From assembly GCF_004364155.1 (NCBI RefSeq), contig NZ_SOAZ01000007.1:1-64000 (forward strand): 64,000 bases of DNA. Direction: 5' to 3'. Positions within the stretch are counted from its first letter, which is position 1. Every line of letters begins with the position of its first letter. Origin of the DNA: Fonticella tunisiensis. Its GTDB lineage: Bacteria; Bacillota; Clostridia; Clostridiales; Caloramatoraceae. Positions 44,707-53,609 of this stretch are shown piece after piece. Position numbers and translations under genes: made by a program. Below the pieces are notes generated by a model. It was not told where the DNA came from and did no database searches. It saw nothing but the letters and a program-made list of their open reading frames with translations.

Positions 44707-47160
44707 TCATTTATTATTTATTATAAAGTTTAGTTTTTCCTTTACCTGGGCTGATAGCTCCTCTGCAAACTCCTGACAATAGCCCTCCACAAATATATTA
44801 AGAACCGGGCGGCTATTGTCTGGAAGAATTAATGTCCAGCCCTTTTCGGTATTTAGTTTAATGCCCTCAAAAAGCTCAAGTACATCATTATTATTCTCAT
44901 CTATTAACTGCCTTATAACCCTTCCCCTTTCTTCAAAGCTGCAGTTAACTTCTTCCTTACACATATAAAACTCTGGAAGTTCATCAACAACGTCGAAAAG
45001 GGATAGAGAATTTTCTATCAAAAATTCAGTAATTTTACCTAATGCAAGTGCAGGATCGAAGTAAAGCAAATACTGAAGGTATACATACTCGTTTGTATCA
45101 CTCAAATAAAGTAGCTCGTTTATAAAATCAGAATTCGATGCTTTTGTCCTCTTTACCCTTGCATTAAAGGTCTTGGCCATTTCATCTATTATCATTGTAG
45201 ATGTATGTGGTATCACCAGGGTATTGGCATTTTGTTTAAGGGCAATTAAGGATGATAGTACTGAATACTTATCCCTGTCTATAACCCTCCCTTTATTATC
45301 GATTAAAACAATACCATCGGTGTCAATAATGGAACAAATAAGATAGGGCTTATCTTTGATGTCATTGACAATTTTTTTAGCATATTCCTCAAGGCTGGAG
45401 TGTTCTTTAAAGGTATAATCACAATGAACCCTGCAGCCAATATCTTTAAGGAATAAAGATACTATATCCAAAGCCCTATCATCAGCTGAAGCTAGAAATA
45501 TATCAGGAGATTTTGATTTTATCCTTTCTATATTCTTTATTTGTAATAAATTATTGAGCACATAAAGGGATGAGAAATTTTCAACCCTTATAATATTTCC
45601 AAGTTCAGAGGCATTACATCTTTCAAAATCCTGTCTGGTAAAAAGATGTTCAATTTTCTTTTCTTTATTACGCTCTATATCCCCACCCTTAATATTTAAG
45701 AATTGTATATAAACCTTGTTACCGTTGTCACTGTCACTTGAGATGTGAATACCACCTCCGGCTTTATAAAACCTTGTGGCATATCTACTTACAAATAGGG
45801 GTATGTCATCTATGTTTATAACCTTAACTCCAGAGGACAATATTCCTGATGCCAGTGATTCCTTAATAATGCCTGCCGGCTTTGATCCATCTGAGCTTAT
45901 AACCAGTGGAAGATCTTTACCCATAACAGACGCAAAGGCCGAACCTAAAAGGGATGCAAATTCGGGAGTGACATCTATGTTGATTTCCCCACTAATTCCT
46001 CTATCATCAAATGTTAGTCTTGAATATTTTGTCCCCCATACAAGATTTTTATCAACGATTGAATGTTCCTTTATATATTTATTGGGCCAGATTTTTATAT
46101 CAGGCTTCACTATAACACAGCTTGATATGTTGGTTTCACTGCCGGTTACAGAACCTTCAAAAAAGTTTACAAGTTCCTTTGTAACCACCTTGCTGCAAAT
46201 TATTGAACCTCTGATCTGGTTGTTTCCACCAATTCTATTAAAGTCCCACAAAACGCTGTGTTTTATTGAGGTATTTTCGGATACAACAGTGTTATTTCCA
46301 ATGATTGAATATGGGCCTATGCTACTGCCGCTCTTGATTAAACAATTGCTGCCAATGTAACAGGGGCCCTTTAATACAGCATCATCGCTTATTATGGTAT
46401 TTCTTCCAACCCATATACCCTTCATCTTTTTTACAGCATCAAGTTCTACATCTACCTTTCCGTCAAGTACATCAAAATTAGTTTGCAAGTAGGAATTTAA
46501 ATCGCCTATATCACACCAGTATTCATCAGTTATGTATCCAAACATAGGAACGTTGTCATTTAATAGCCGTGGAAACAGGTCTCTGCTGAAATCGAAATTG
46601 TCACCCTTTTTATAGTAATTGAACACCTCCGGTTCAAGTATATATATGCCTGTATTTATAGTGTCGCTAAAGACCTCTCCCCATCCTGGCTTTTCAAGGA
46701 ATCTAATGATCCGTCCCTCACTGTTTGTTATTACAATTCCGAATTCAAGGGGAATGGATTCTCTCTTAAGTACAAGGGTAGCCTTTGAACCCTTGGATAT
46801 ATGATATTTGATGGCTTTTTTCAGATTAATATCGGTCAAAGCATCCCCGCTTATAACAATAAAAGTATCGTCTAAAAACTCCTTTGCATTTAAAACGCTT
46901 CCACCGGTTCCAAGGGGTTTTTCTTCTATGAAATAGGTTAAGTTAACTCCAAACCTTTTTCCATCTAAAAAGTAATCTACAATGGAATCAGGAAGGTAAT
47001 AAAGCGTTGAAGCGATGTCTTTTATATCATGTTTTTTTAAAAGATTAATAATATGTTCCATCGTAGGTTTTCCGGCTACAGGAACCATTGGCTTTGGAAT
47101 AGAGCATGTAAGGGGCCTTAGCCTTGTTCCTTCCCCACCGGCCATTATAACTGCCTTCAT
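44707..47160 (-). CDS. sugar-1-phosphate nucleotidyltransferase fused to hexapeptide and phosphomutase-like domains
   Basis: 817 residues. The N-terminal NTP-transferase domain (1-235) has MAGGEGTRLRPLTCSIPKPM and a typical GTGGSVLNA loop. A left-handed beta-helix lies at about 250-370 (IGSNCLIKSGSSIGPYSIIG). A phosphomannomutase-like region covers about 385-815. In that region the phospho-serine loop expected as TASHNP reads ISSDSDN, so mutase activity is doubtful. The family makes GDP-mannose or NDP-glucose. The glucan synthase gene 20 bp downstream needs UDP-glucose, so supply of a sugar nucleotide is likely, but the base and sugar are not determined. Start at 47160 has GAGAGGTG six bases before it; GTG at 47169 is the alternative. 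Confidence 0.9.
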   Translation of the reverse strand: MKAVIMAGGEGTRLRPLTCSIPKPMVPVAGKPTMEHIINLLKKHDIKDIASTLYYLPDSIVDYFLDGKRFGVNLTYFIEEKPLGTGGSVLNAKEFLDDTFIVISGDALTDINLKKAIKYHISKGSKATLVLKRESIPLEFGIVITNSEGRIIRFLEKPGWGEVFSDTINTGIYILEPEVFNYYKKGDNFDFSRDLFPRLLNDNVPMFGYITDEYWCDIGDLNSYLQTNFDVLDGKVDVELDAVKKMKGIWVGRNTIISDDAVLKGPCYIGSNCLIKSGSSIGPYSIIGNNTVVSENTSIKHSVLWDFNRIGGNNQIRGSIICSKVVTKELVNFFEGSVTGSETNISSCVIVKPDIKIWPNKYIKEHSIVDKNLVWGTKYSRLTFDDRGISGEINIDVTPEFASLLGSAFASVMGKDLPLVISSDGSKPAGIIKESLASGILSSGVKVINIDDIPLFVSRYATRFYKAGGGIHISSDSDNGNKVYIQFLNIKGGDIERNKEKKIEHLFTRQDFERCNASELGNIIRVENFSSLYVLNNLLQIKNIERIKSKSPDIFLASADDRALDIVSLFLKDIGCRVHCDYTFKEHSSLEEYAKKIVNDIKDKPYLICSIIDTDGIVLIDNKGRVIDRDKYSVLSSLIALKQNANTLVIPHTSTMIIDEMAKTFNARVKRTKASNSDFINELLYLSDTNEYVYLQYLLYFDPALALGKITEFLIENSLSLFDVVDELPEFYMCKEEVNCSFEERGRVIRQLIDENNNDVLELFEGIKLNTEKGWTLILPDNSRPVLNIFVEGYCQEFAEELSAQVKEKLNFIINNK

Positions 47161-47286
47161 ATTCGTCACCTCTCTTAAATTAGTTTTTATAAGTACAAAC
47201 TGTTTTATGCAATTTTGATATAGAATAAAATAAGAGTTCTTCCTAAGCGATGTTCAAAGGGTTCCTGTGAAGGGTAGGAAATGTTA

Positions 47287-47326
47287 TTAAAAAAGGTGGA
47301 AGACAAAACTGTCTTTCACCTTTTTG
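47287..47326 (-). terminator. terminator after the Crp/Fnr-type gene (inner hairpin)
   Basis: AAAAGGTGAAAGACA pairs with TGTCTTCCACCTTTT; TTTTTTAAT follows on the minus strand. Confidence 0.88.
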
Positions 47327-47339
47327 ACTTTATTAAATT

Positions 47340-47376
47340 GGGGACATATCTTCTTTTTAGAAATGTCCCCTTTTCC
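47340..47376. terminator. second hairpin after the Crp/Fnr-type gene
   Basis: GGGGACAT pairs with ATGTCCCC, with a TTTTCC run on the plus strand. It lies between the regulator stop and the stronger terminator. Confidence 0.55.
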
Positions 47377-47406
47377 TTTACAATTTCCAATCTATAAACT
47401 AACTTT

Positions 47407-48099
47407 CTATCTTACTATCCTTTTAAGAGCTTCTATGTCCTTAATCTTTACCGATTCCCTATGGAATTCTATTATCCCTTCATCTCTCATCCTGCACATC
47501 TCCCGCGATAATGATGGACGGGATACATTTAAAAAATCAGCTAGTTCGTTACGATTTAGCGGCATCCTAATTACAGCTGTGCCAGCCTTTTTATATTGTT
47601 CAAGAAAATATGCGCTTATCTTGCCCCTAATGCTCCTAATTGTCAGATATTCAACCTTTCTGTTTAACATATATGCCTTTTCAGATATTATGCTTAACAT
47701 ATTTGAGATAAGGATGCTATGACTTGCGCACGATGTCTCACACCTTTTCGCAATCTTTTCATGTGGTATAAACATAACTTCACATTGCCCCTGTGCCATA
47801 ACAGTTGCCGGCCAAACTCCTATCCCTGAAAATGCAGCTATCTCCCCAAACATCTCACCTGGTCCGATCACAGACATAATAACCCTGTCTCCTGCAGCGT
47901 TCTCCTTAAACACAGTCGCCTGGCCGAATAGAATTATCCCAATTTCCTCAAGCTTTTCTCCAGAAATAACTATATTGTCATTTTTTCGGTAGCATTTCAC
48001 CTTTGGATTCATGCAGTGGAATATAGCATTTATATCATCAGCGCTCATTTCCTTAAACAGTATGCATGAAGACAACTTCTTCAACCATTTTTCAAACAT
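47407..48099 (-). CDS. Crp/Fnr family transcriptional regulator
   Basis: 230 residues. The cyclic-nucleotide-binding-type beta barrel (about 20-140) includes GEMFGEIAAFSGIGVWPATV. A C-terminal winged helix (about 150-225) has the recognition segment RNELADFLNVSRPSLSREM. Cysteines are scattered (Cys12, Cys28, Cys36 and others), but the N-terminal four-cysteine cluster of oxygen-sensing FNR is not clear. It is divergent from a 4Fe-4S protein gene across 112 bp that contains a GTAAC-ATAG-GTTAC dyad, so it likely controls that gene and itself. A redox or nitrosative stress role is suggested by context. Confidence 0.92.
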   Translation of the reverse strand: MFEKWLKKLSSCILFKEMSADDINAIFHCMNPKVKCYRKNDNIVISGEKLEEIGIILFGQATVFKENAAGDRVIMSVIGPGEMFGEIAAFSGIGVWPATVMAQGQCEVMFIPHEKIAKRCETSCASHSILISNMLSIISEKAYMLNRKVEYLTIRSIRGKISAYFLEQYKKAGTAVIRMPLNRNELADFLNVSRPSLSREMCRMRDEGIIEFHRESVKIKDIEALKRIVR

Positions 48100-48119
48100 T
48101 TTTATCCACCACCACTATG

Positions 48120-48133
48120 GTAACATAGGTTAC
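48120..48133. promoter_or_regulatory. candidate Crp/Fnr operator overlapping the -35 of the 4Fe-4S gene
   Basis: The perfect inverted repeat GTAAC-ATAG-GTTAC lies in the divergent gap. It overlaps a possible -35 (TTACAG, 48130) that is 17 bases from TATTAT (48153). Its position allows control of the plus-strand gene. The dyad has the right length for this family but is not the FNR consensus. Confidence 0.45.
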
Positions 48134-48211
48134 AGACTTTCTCATAAGATTTTATTATAATATTTATTAAAACGCAATACAGGTCGGATTTAATTGGGGA
48201 GGTTATATACT

Positions 48212-48931
48212 ATGAAAAGAAAAATTGTAAAGATCGACGAAGAAAAATGTACTGGCTGTGGTATCTGCATCGACGCCTGCCATGAGGGAGCGCTTCAACT
48301 AGTAGATGGAAAGGCAAAGCTTGTATCCGAGTCATACTGCGATGGACTAGGAGCATGCCTTCCTGAATGCCCTGCAAATGCAATAACGCTTGAAGAGCGC
48401 GATGCTGCCGAATATGACGAGGAGGCAGTTAAAAAGCATATGGAATCAAAGAACAACCATACACATCAGAAGCTTGCATGTGGATGTCCTGGCACCCTTG
48501 CAGTGTCGATTAGGAAAAGTTCTGATAAATCAAGCAGGCCAGAGGCAAATACCATTCCTACCAAATCACAGCTTAGGCAGTGGCCCTGCCAGATAAGACT
48601 TGTACCGCCGAATGCTTCATATTTTGAAAATGCCCATCTGTTAGTGGCTGCTGACTGCACGGCATATGCATATGCAAACATTCACAATGATTTCATGGTC
48701 AATAGGATAACCATAATAGGGTGTCCAAAATTGGATGATACAAATTATGCTGAAAAATTTACAGAAATATTAGAAGCCCATGAAATAAAGAGCATCACTG
48801 TGCTTCGAATGGAGGTGCCCTGTTGTGGAGGCATCGTGAATGCAGTTAATCAGGCCCTTTTAAACAGCAGCCGGATGATCCCCTTGCAGGTTGTTACAAT
48901 AGGCGTTGACGGAAACATCATGGAAAAATAA
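48212..48931 (+). CDS. 4Fe-4S ferredoxin-type protein divergent from a Crp/Fnr regulator gene
   Basis: 239 residues from the start at 48212, with GGGGAGG nine bases upstream (a TTG at 48194 is unlikely). Two cluster motifs lie near the N-terminus: CTGCGICIDACHEGA and YCDGLGACLPECPA. The second has the wider cysteine spacing typical of this family. The C-terminal half has further cysteines (LACGCPG, PCQIRL, ADCTAYAY, GCPK, PCCGG), which could bind another cluster or metal. Such proteins often sit with Crp/Fnr regulators and hybrid-cluster protein genes and probably take part in electron transfer. Precise role unknown. Confidence 0.85.
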   Translation: MKRKIVKIDEEKCTGCGICIDACHEGALQLVDGKAKLVSESYCDGLGACLPECPANAITLEERDAAEYDEEAVKKHMESKNNHTHQKLACGCPGTLAVSIRKSSDKSSRPEANTIPTKSQLRQWPCQIRLVPPNASYFENAHLLVAADCTAYAYANIHNDFMVNRITIIGCPKLDDTNYAEKFTEILEAHEIKSITVLRMEVPCCGGIVNAVNQALLNSSRMIPLQVVTIGVDGNIMEK

Positions 48932-48945
48932 TAAAAAATATTGAT

Positions 48946-49010
48946 CTCTCCCCATCCTTCATGCATTTATATCCTGAAACGTATTCAACGTGAAGGCGGG
49001 AGAGTTTATC
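48946..49010 (+). terminator. terminator after the 4Fe-4S protein gene
   Basis: CTCTCCCCATCCTTCA pairs with TGAAGGCGGGAGAG (one mismatch) around a long loop, followed by TTTATCC. Confidence 0.75.
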
Positions 49011-49041
49011 CTTCAACCTATATTTACAACTGAAAACATCT

Positions 49042-49455
49042 AAAATCAACTTGTTGTGCTACTCTGAAAAGCCCATTGGAATAAAAGCAGAAAATATCTA
49101 CAGGCCGACGCTGCGATAAAAAATATATTTCATTCACCAGCACGCTTAGCAAAGAAGTTCTAAGGCTTGAGATTTGAAAAATCAAGAACTTTCGTTAAAC
49201 TCGCTTCTCTCAAACAAACGAAAGTTCTAGGATTTTTCTGCATCCCTTCGCCTAGAACTTCTAGTTGCACGCCTAATGTGAATTTCATATATTTTTTATC
49301 TCCGCTTAGGTACTGCAAAACGTTAAGGTAAATACAAAAGCTTTCTTGGCTTAAATTTAGATTATTACTATTGAAACTGTTTTCATAATCTTGTGGTGAA
49401 TTTTGTTTCATGCCGAGCGAGTTTTGTTGTTTATAAAGAACTAGCACAACAATTT
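49042..49455 (-). repeat. dispersed foldback element, long-form copy D with perfect end repeats
   Basis: About 410 bp. TTGTTGTGCTA (49051-49061) is exactly inverted at 49442-49452. Between them, on the minus strand, are ATGAAACAAAATTCACCACA, GGAGATAAAAAATATATG, AACTAGAAGTTCTAGGCG, CCTAGAACTTTCGTTTG, AACGAAAGTTCTTGATTT, CCTTAGAACTTCTTTG and GAATGAAATATATTTTTTAT. The left part differs from copies C and E2 over about 60 bases. The internal open frame is not conserved in the other copies. Confidence 0.9.
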
Positions 49456-49512
49456 CTATTTATGTATAACTATGATAATTTTCATATATATAACAAAATA
49501 GAAATTCCCTCT

Positions 49513-50610
49513 TCATTTTTTAGCAAATCTATTTCTAATCATAATAATAATGCATAATATTAAAGGAATACCTATCTGAAATGGCAGATGGAGATAAATC
49601 GGAACTAATTTTAATCCTATCTCAAGGTGTTCAGGTACGTTGCTTGCAATGTTTAGGGAGGCTACAAAAACGGTTATACCTACAAAGATAATAATAAATC
49701 TTTTTTTTATATTCAATATATCCTGCATTCCACATATGGCTGCAAAAGTAAAAACTGCAATTTTAAAGAATCCTCCAACTATCAACAAAGTAATTGCAAT
49801 GGAGTCCAGCCTTTGAATAAAGTTACCTATGCTCACCTTGCCCAAACTTTTCAATAGGGGAAAGGTTGCATTTTCAATAATTGTCGGACCGAGAATGCTG
49901 ATGTTTAATGCGATTATAGAACTTAAAATCAATCCACTCAGCATTATGGCTGCTTCTCCAACTTTTAACACCTTCCCAGGGCTGCCTAAATTCGAGAAAA
50001 ACATCATAAAAACCACAGTTTCCCCGAAGGGAAATGTCAGCGTTACAGGAAATGCTGTTGTTAAAACAGGCTTCCATCCCTGCTCAAGAATAGGCAGGAG
50101 GTTTTCTCCCTTTGGCAAGCCTGCTGCAAATGCTAATAAAGGGAAAAGAAATCCAAGAAACATAAAAACAACGAAAAAAATTTCTCCTGACCTTCCCAGC
50201 ACCTCAATACCTAGATAACTGCCATATGCAACAACCAGCATGATAAATAAATTCGCTGCAGCAATAGGTGTTTCCGGAAGTGCAGTAGTTACAAGCAGCT
50301 CCCCAAAGTCCCTTAAAACTCTTGCAGCTATATACATGAAATAAAATATATATAAAAGTGCCAATGCCTTGCCCGGTATCTTTCCCAAGCTCCTTTGCAG
50401 TAAAATAGAAAAGGAAAGCTCAGGATAATTTTTATAAATATAATGATAACTCAAAAATAGGAAGCTGCCGCCAACCATTCCAAGAAGGATTGCCAGCCAG
50501 GCATCCTGCTTTGCTTTTGTCCCTACCCCTATAACAATTGCGCTGCCTAATTCAAATAAAACCATAAGTGAAAAAAGCTGAGATGAAGTAATCTTTGGTT
50601 TATGTGTCAT
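49513..50610 (-). CDS. gerAB: GerAB-type spore germination permease subunit
   Basis: About 365 residues with roughly ten membrane segments, the layout of the APC-like GerAB/KinB subunit of germinant receptors. ITSSQLFSLMVLFELGSAI at the start and YIAARVLRDFGELLV are family features. It sits in the inner spore membrane and takes part in germinant recognition. Start at 50610 (MTHKPK) has GGAGG upstream; an ATG at 50628 lacks a site. It is last in the operon behind GerAA and GerAC genes, about 180 bp after the latter, a wider gap than elsewhere in the cluster. Confidence 0.93.
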   Translation of the reverse strand: MTHKPKITSSQLFSLMVLFELGSAIVIGVGTKAKQDAWLAILLGMVGGSFLFLSYHYIYKNYPELSFSILLQRSLGKIPGKALALLYIFYFMYIAARVLRDFGELLVTTALPETPIAAANLFIMLVVAYGSYLGIEVLGRSGEIFFVVFMFLGFLFPLLAFAAGLPKGENLLPILEQGWKPVLTTAFPVTLTFPFGETVVFMMFFSNLGSPGKVLKVGEAAIMLSGLILSSIIALNISILGPTIIENATFPLLKSLGKVSIGNFIQRLDSIAITLLIVGGFFKIAVFTFAAICGMQDILNIKKRFIIIFVGITVFVASLNIASNVPEHLEIGLKLVPIYLHLPFQIGIPLILCIIIMIRNRFAKK

Positions 50611-50791
50611 AAATAGCCCTACCTCCATTCAGCGTCGAAGCTATCCAGTAAAAATGATGGATGAAGACAATCTTTGATTAATACATATAAAACCAGGTAG
50701 TTATATCCTATTTGGCAGCATAGACCATAGAAAATGCTTCCCTTTAAGCAATTATTGCTATGACAACAGGAGTTATCTGCTTCATTCTAAT

Positions 50792-51991
50792 TTACTTCTT
50801 ACTTTTTGTCTGCTCGGGTGAGTTGGTTATGGTACCTGTTCGCCTGATTTTTGCATCTACGCTGACATCTACAGATAGCCTTTCGAATTCTTCATTCCAT
50901 TTTTCCTTTAACTCCTTCCAAGCCTTTGGGTTTTCTCTGCGGATGGTTTCTCCGAACCCAAATATATCGCTTCCCAAATTCTGTGCCTTTCCTATGGCCA
51001 ATTTCTTTTTCTCTTTTACAACCTCCTCTAAAGCATCTTCTATTTGCCTGATGTTTTCAGGTTTTGTTAAGTCTAAATCACATTCCGATTCCCCTATATT
51101 TCCCTCCATACTGAGCTCCACCTTTGCCTTCGGCTTTCCATTTTCTATCTTACCCTTTATATTGGATTTTGTTCGTAAAACCTCAACACTTAATTTACCG
51201 CCCCCGGGACATTCTACGGTTGTAATTGTGCTCTTAACATTCCCCATAACATAGTTATATCCCAAACTCTCTTCCTCGCTAAGCCAGCCAACCAGCCTAT
51301 CCTTCTTAAATACAGCTAAATTACCAATTCTCTGAATAGATGAAAGCTTGGAGCTTTTCAAGTTTTCAAGAGTCATTCCTGTGTCCGCATTTCCTGATAA
51401 TGTTATTCCAGTAAGAACTGGATTTTTACCGTCACTTGTAAAATCATTAGTTAGTTCGTCTAGCTTCACTGCGTGTGTGGATGACCATGATTTTTCTGAT
51501 ATCTCAAGGCCCTGGGCAATTTTATTGGCTGGTATTTTTTCCAGTTGAGTCAATACTTTCAATACTGATTCTGCTTTCGTATTTTTAGCTGCTAATATAT
51601 AAAAATCTATTCGGAACTCTGAATCCCTTGAAAGAAAATCTATTATTTTTGCAATCCCATCCCTTGCTAATTCTTCTCCCAGTACAACGACTCTAATATG
51701 AGATAAATAAACCCTTCTTGGAGATTCAAGGGTTATGCGGCGCAGCGCCTCAAAAACCGTTTTTCCTGTAGCGCTAAAAATCACAACAGGAGAACGCTGA
51801 CCAGTTCCTTTTTCTGCAGAGATTTCGCTGGGATTTATTACCTCAACCGTGACCTGGTACCCATCGCCACTCTTATCAATACCTATTGCCGATGCAATGG
51901 CAAGCTCATTTAATTCTCTCTTGCTCCAGCAGCCGGTAAGAAAATTTGTAAGCATAATTAACGTTATTATTAGAGCCATCCCTTTCTTCAT
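50792..51991 (-). CDS. gerAC: GerAC-type (Ger(x)C) germination lipoprotein
   Basis: 399 residues. The signal peptide with lipobox LTGC places the lipidated Cys at residue 21. CWSKRELNELAIASAIGID right after it is the classic GerC N-terminus, and the three-domain GerC fold fills the rest. It is anchored on the outer side of the inner spore membrane as part of the germinant receptor with GerAA and GerAB. It lies 40 bp after the GerAA gene. The order A-C-B differs from the usual A-B-C. Confidence 0.94.
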   Translation of the reverse strand: MKKGMALIITLIMLTNFLTGCWSKRELNELAIASAIGIDKSGDGYQVTVEVINPSEISAEKGTGQRSPVVIFSATGKTVFEALRRITLESPRRVYLSHIRVVVLGEELARDGIAKIIDFLSRDSEFRIDFYILAAKNTKAESVLKVLTQLEKIPANKIAQGLEISEKSWSSTHAVKLDELTNDFTSDGKNPVLTGITLSGNADTGMTLENLKSSKLSSIQRIGNLAVFKKDRLVGWLSEEESLGYNYVMGNVKSTITTVECPGGGKLSVEVLRTKSNIKGKIENGKPKAKVELSMEGNIGESECDLDLTKPENIRQIEDALEEVVKEKKKLAIGKAQNLGSDIFGFGETIRRENPKAWKELKEKWNEEFERLSVDVSVDAKIRRTGTITNSPEQTKSKK

Positions 51992-52031
51992 ACGTAAAAC
52001 TTCCTTTATTTAAAGATACCAATCATCATTT

Positions 52032-53609
52032 CTACTTTCTATTCCCAGGATTTCTCCCTCGTACAGCATCATTGCCTCTAATAAAGTTAGGACGCTTGAA
52101 AACCCCAAAGCGAGGCAGACGAACCATTGCATCCTTTTGATCCTGCATTATTAAAGGAGCCATTGGAGACATATAAGGCACTCCAAAGGAGCTAAGGCCG
52201 CATAGATGAAGAACCATTGCGATTAAACCAAGGACAATTCCAAATAATCCAAATGTTGAAGCTAATATCAAAAACAAAAATCTGAGAATTCTTATTGACA
52301 TCGCCATATTGAAGGCCGGAGAAACAAAGTTGCTAATTGCAGTAACAGAAACAACGATAACCATAGCAGGTGAAACAATTCCCGCCCTAACCGCCGCTTC
52401 TCCAAGAACCAGTGCCCCTACAATGGAAATAGCCGATCCAACGGCCCTTGGAAGCCTTATTCCTGCCTCACGCAATATTTCAAAGGAGATCTCCATAAGC
52501 AAAGCTTCTACGGCTGCAGGAAATGGCACCCCCTCCCTCTGGGCAGCTATGCTTACCAAAAGGGTGGTAGGTATCATTTCCTGATGAAAGGTTGTAGCTG
52601 CAACATAAAAAGAAGGTACCAGCAAAGCAAGAAAAAAACACATAAATCTCAATAGACGGATTAGGGTGCTTATATCAAAACGATGATAGTAGTCCTCAGA
52701 TGCCTGAAAAAACTGTATGAAGACAACGGGAACCAACAAAACGAAGGGAGTGCCATCCACTAAAATCGCAACGCGGCCCTCAAGTATTGCCGATACAACC
52801 TTATCCGGACGTTCTGTGTTATATATCGTAGGAAAGAGGCTATAGGGTGCATCTTGAACAAACTCTTCAATATATCCGCTTTCCAGTACTGCATCTATGT
52901 CAATGCTGTCCAGGCGCCTGTGTACTTCCTGAACTACCCTGTCACTGGCAACTCCCTTTATATATGCAATAGAAACGTCTGTTTTTGTTCTACGTCCTAA
53001 TCTCCTTGTTTCTATCCAGAAGTTAGGATCCCTTATTCTTCTTCTTAAAAGCGCCGTGTTAGTTCTTAATGTTTCTGTAAAACCGTCCCTTGGACCCCTT
53101 ACCACACTTTCTGAGCCTGGTTCCTCGATTCCGCGATCGGTCCATCCCTTCGTGCCAATGGCCATCCCACGCGAAACTCCATTTATAATCACAATGGTAT
53201 CTCCCGATAGCAGATGGAGGAAAAGTTCATTAAAATCCACGATTTCCTTAACCTCGCCAGCTGGAAGAACTGCCTTTTTTAATACTTGAAGTTCATTTTC
53301 CTGCAAAAATACAGTCGAATCCAGCTCCGCTTCTCTTAAATTCAACATCAGGGCTTCAAGTATAAATCTTTGCACAATGTTTTTATCTATTAGACCATCA
53401 ACATAAACGATGCCTATGTGCATCTGACCGTATTTCCCCGCATAAAATTCCCTGACAACGATATCCGAGCTATTACCAAGGGTTTCCTGGATTCTCTCCA
53501 GGTTTTCCTTAAGATCCTGAGTTAATGAATTACCCGAACTTTTTATAACTTCATTTTTTTGATTCGAATTAGGCTGTTTTTTCTTATAAGAAAGCTTTTT
53601 ATAACTCAT
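52032..53609 (-). CDS. gerAA: GerAA-type spore germination receptor subunit
   Basis: 525 residues. A soluble N-terminal half (about 1-290) has GTKGWTDRGIEEPGSESVVRG-type segments (RGPRDGFTE and TNTALLRRRIRDP) characteristic of GerAA/SpoVAF. It is followed by about five membrane segments and a C-terminal soluble tail. It forms the core of the germinant receptor in the inner spore membrane and works with the GerAC and GerAB subunits encoded downstream. The N-terminal 40 residues are Lys/Gln/Asn-rich. It is first in the operon; the sporulation promoter expected upstream was not clearly seen. Confidence 0.95.
   Translation of the reverse strand: MSYKKLSYKKKQPNSNQKNEVIKSSGNSLTQDLKENLERIQETLGNSSDIVVREFYAGKYGQMHIGIVYVDGLIDKNIVQRFILEALMLNLREAELDSTVFLQENELQVLKKAVLPAGEVKEIVDFNELFLHLLSGDTIVIINGVSRGMAIGTKGWTDRGIEEPGSESVVRGPRDGFTETLRTNTALLRRRIRDPNFWIETRRLGRRTKTDVSIAYIKGVASDRVVQEVHRRLDSIDIDAVLESGYIEEFVQDAPYSLFPTIYNTERPDKVVSAILEGRVAILVDGTPFVLLVPVVFIQFFQASEDYYHRFDISTLIRLLRFMCFFLALLVPSFYVAATTFHQEMIPTTLLVSIAAQREGVPFPAAVEALLMEISFEILREAGIRLPRAVGSAISIVGALVLGEAAVRAGIVSPAMVIVVSVTAISNFVSPAFNMAMSIRILRFLFLILASTFGLFGIVLGLIAMVLHLCGLSSFGVPYMSPMAPLIMQDQKDAMVRLPRFGVFKRPNFIRGNDAVRGRNPGNRK

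Noticed and set aside
47221-47290. Possible structured RNA (TTCCTA...TAGGAA) before the nucleotidyltransferase operon
   Set aside because: Only a 6-bp stem is seen, and no known riboswitch core such as the c-di-GMP type fits.
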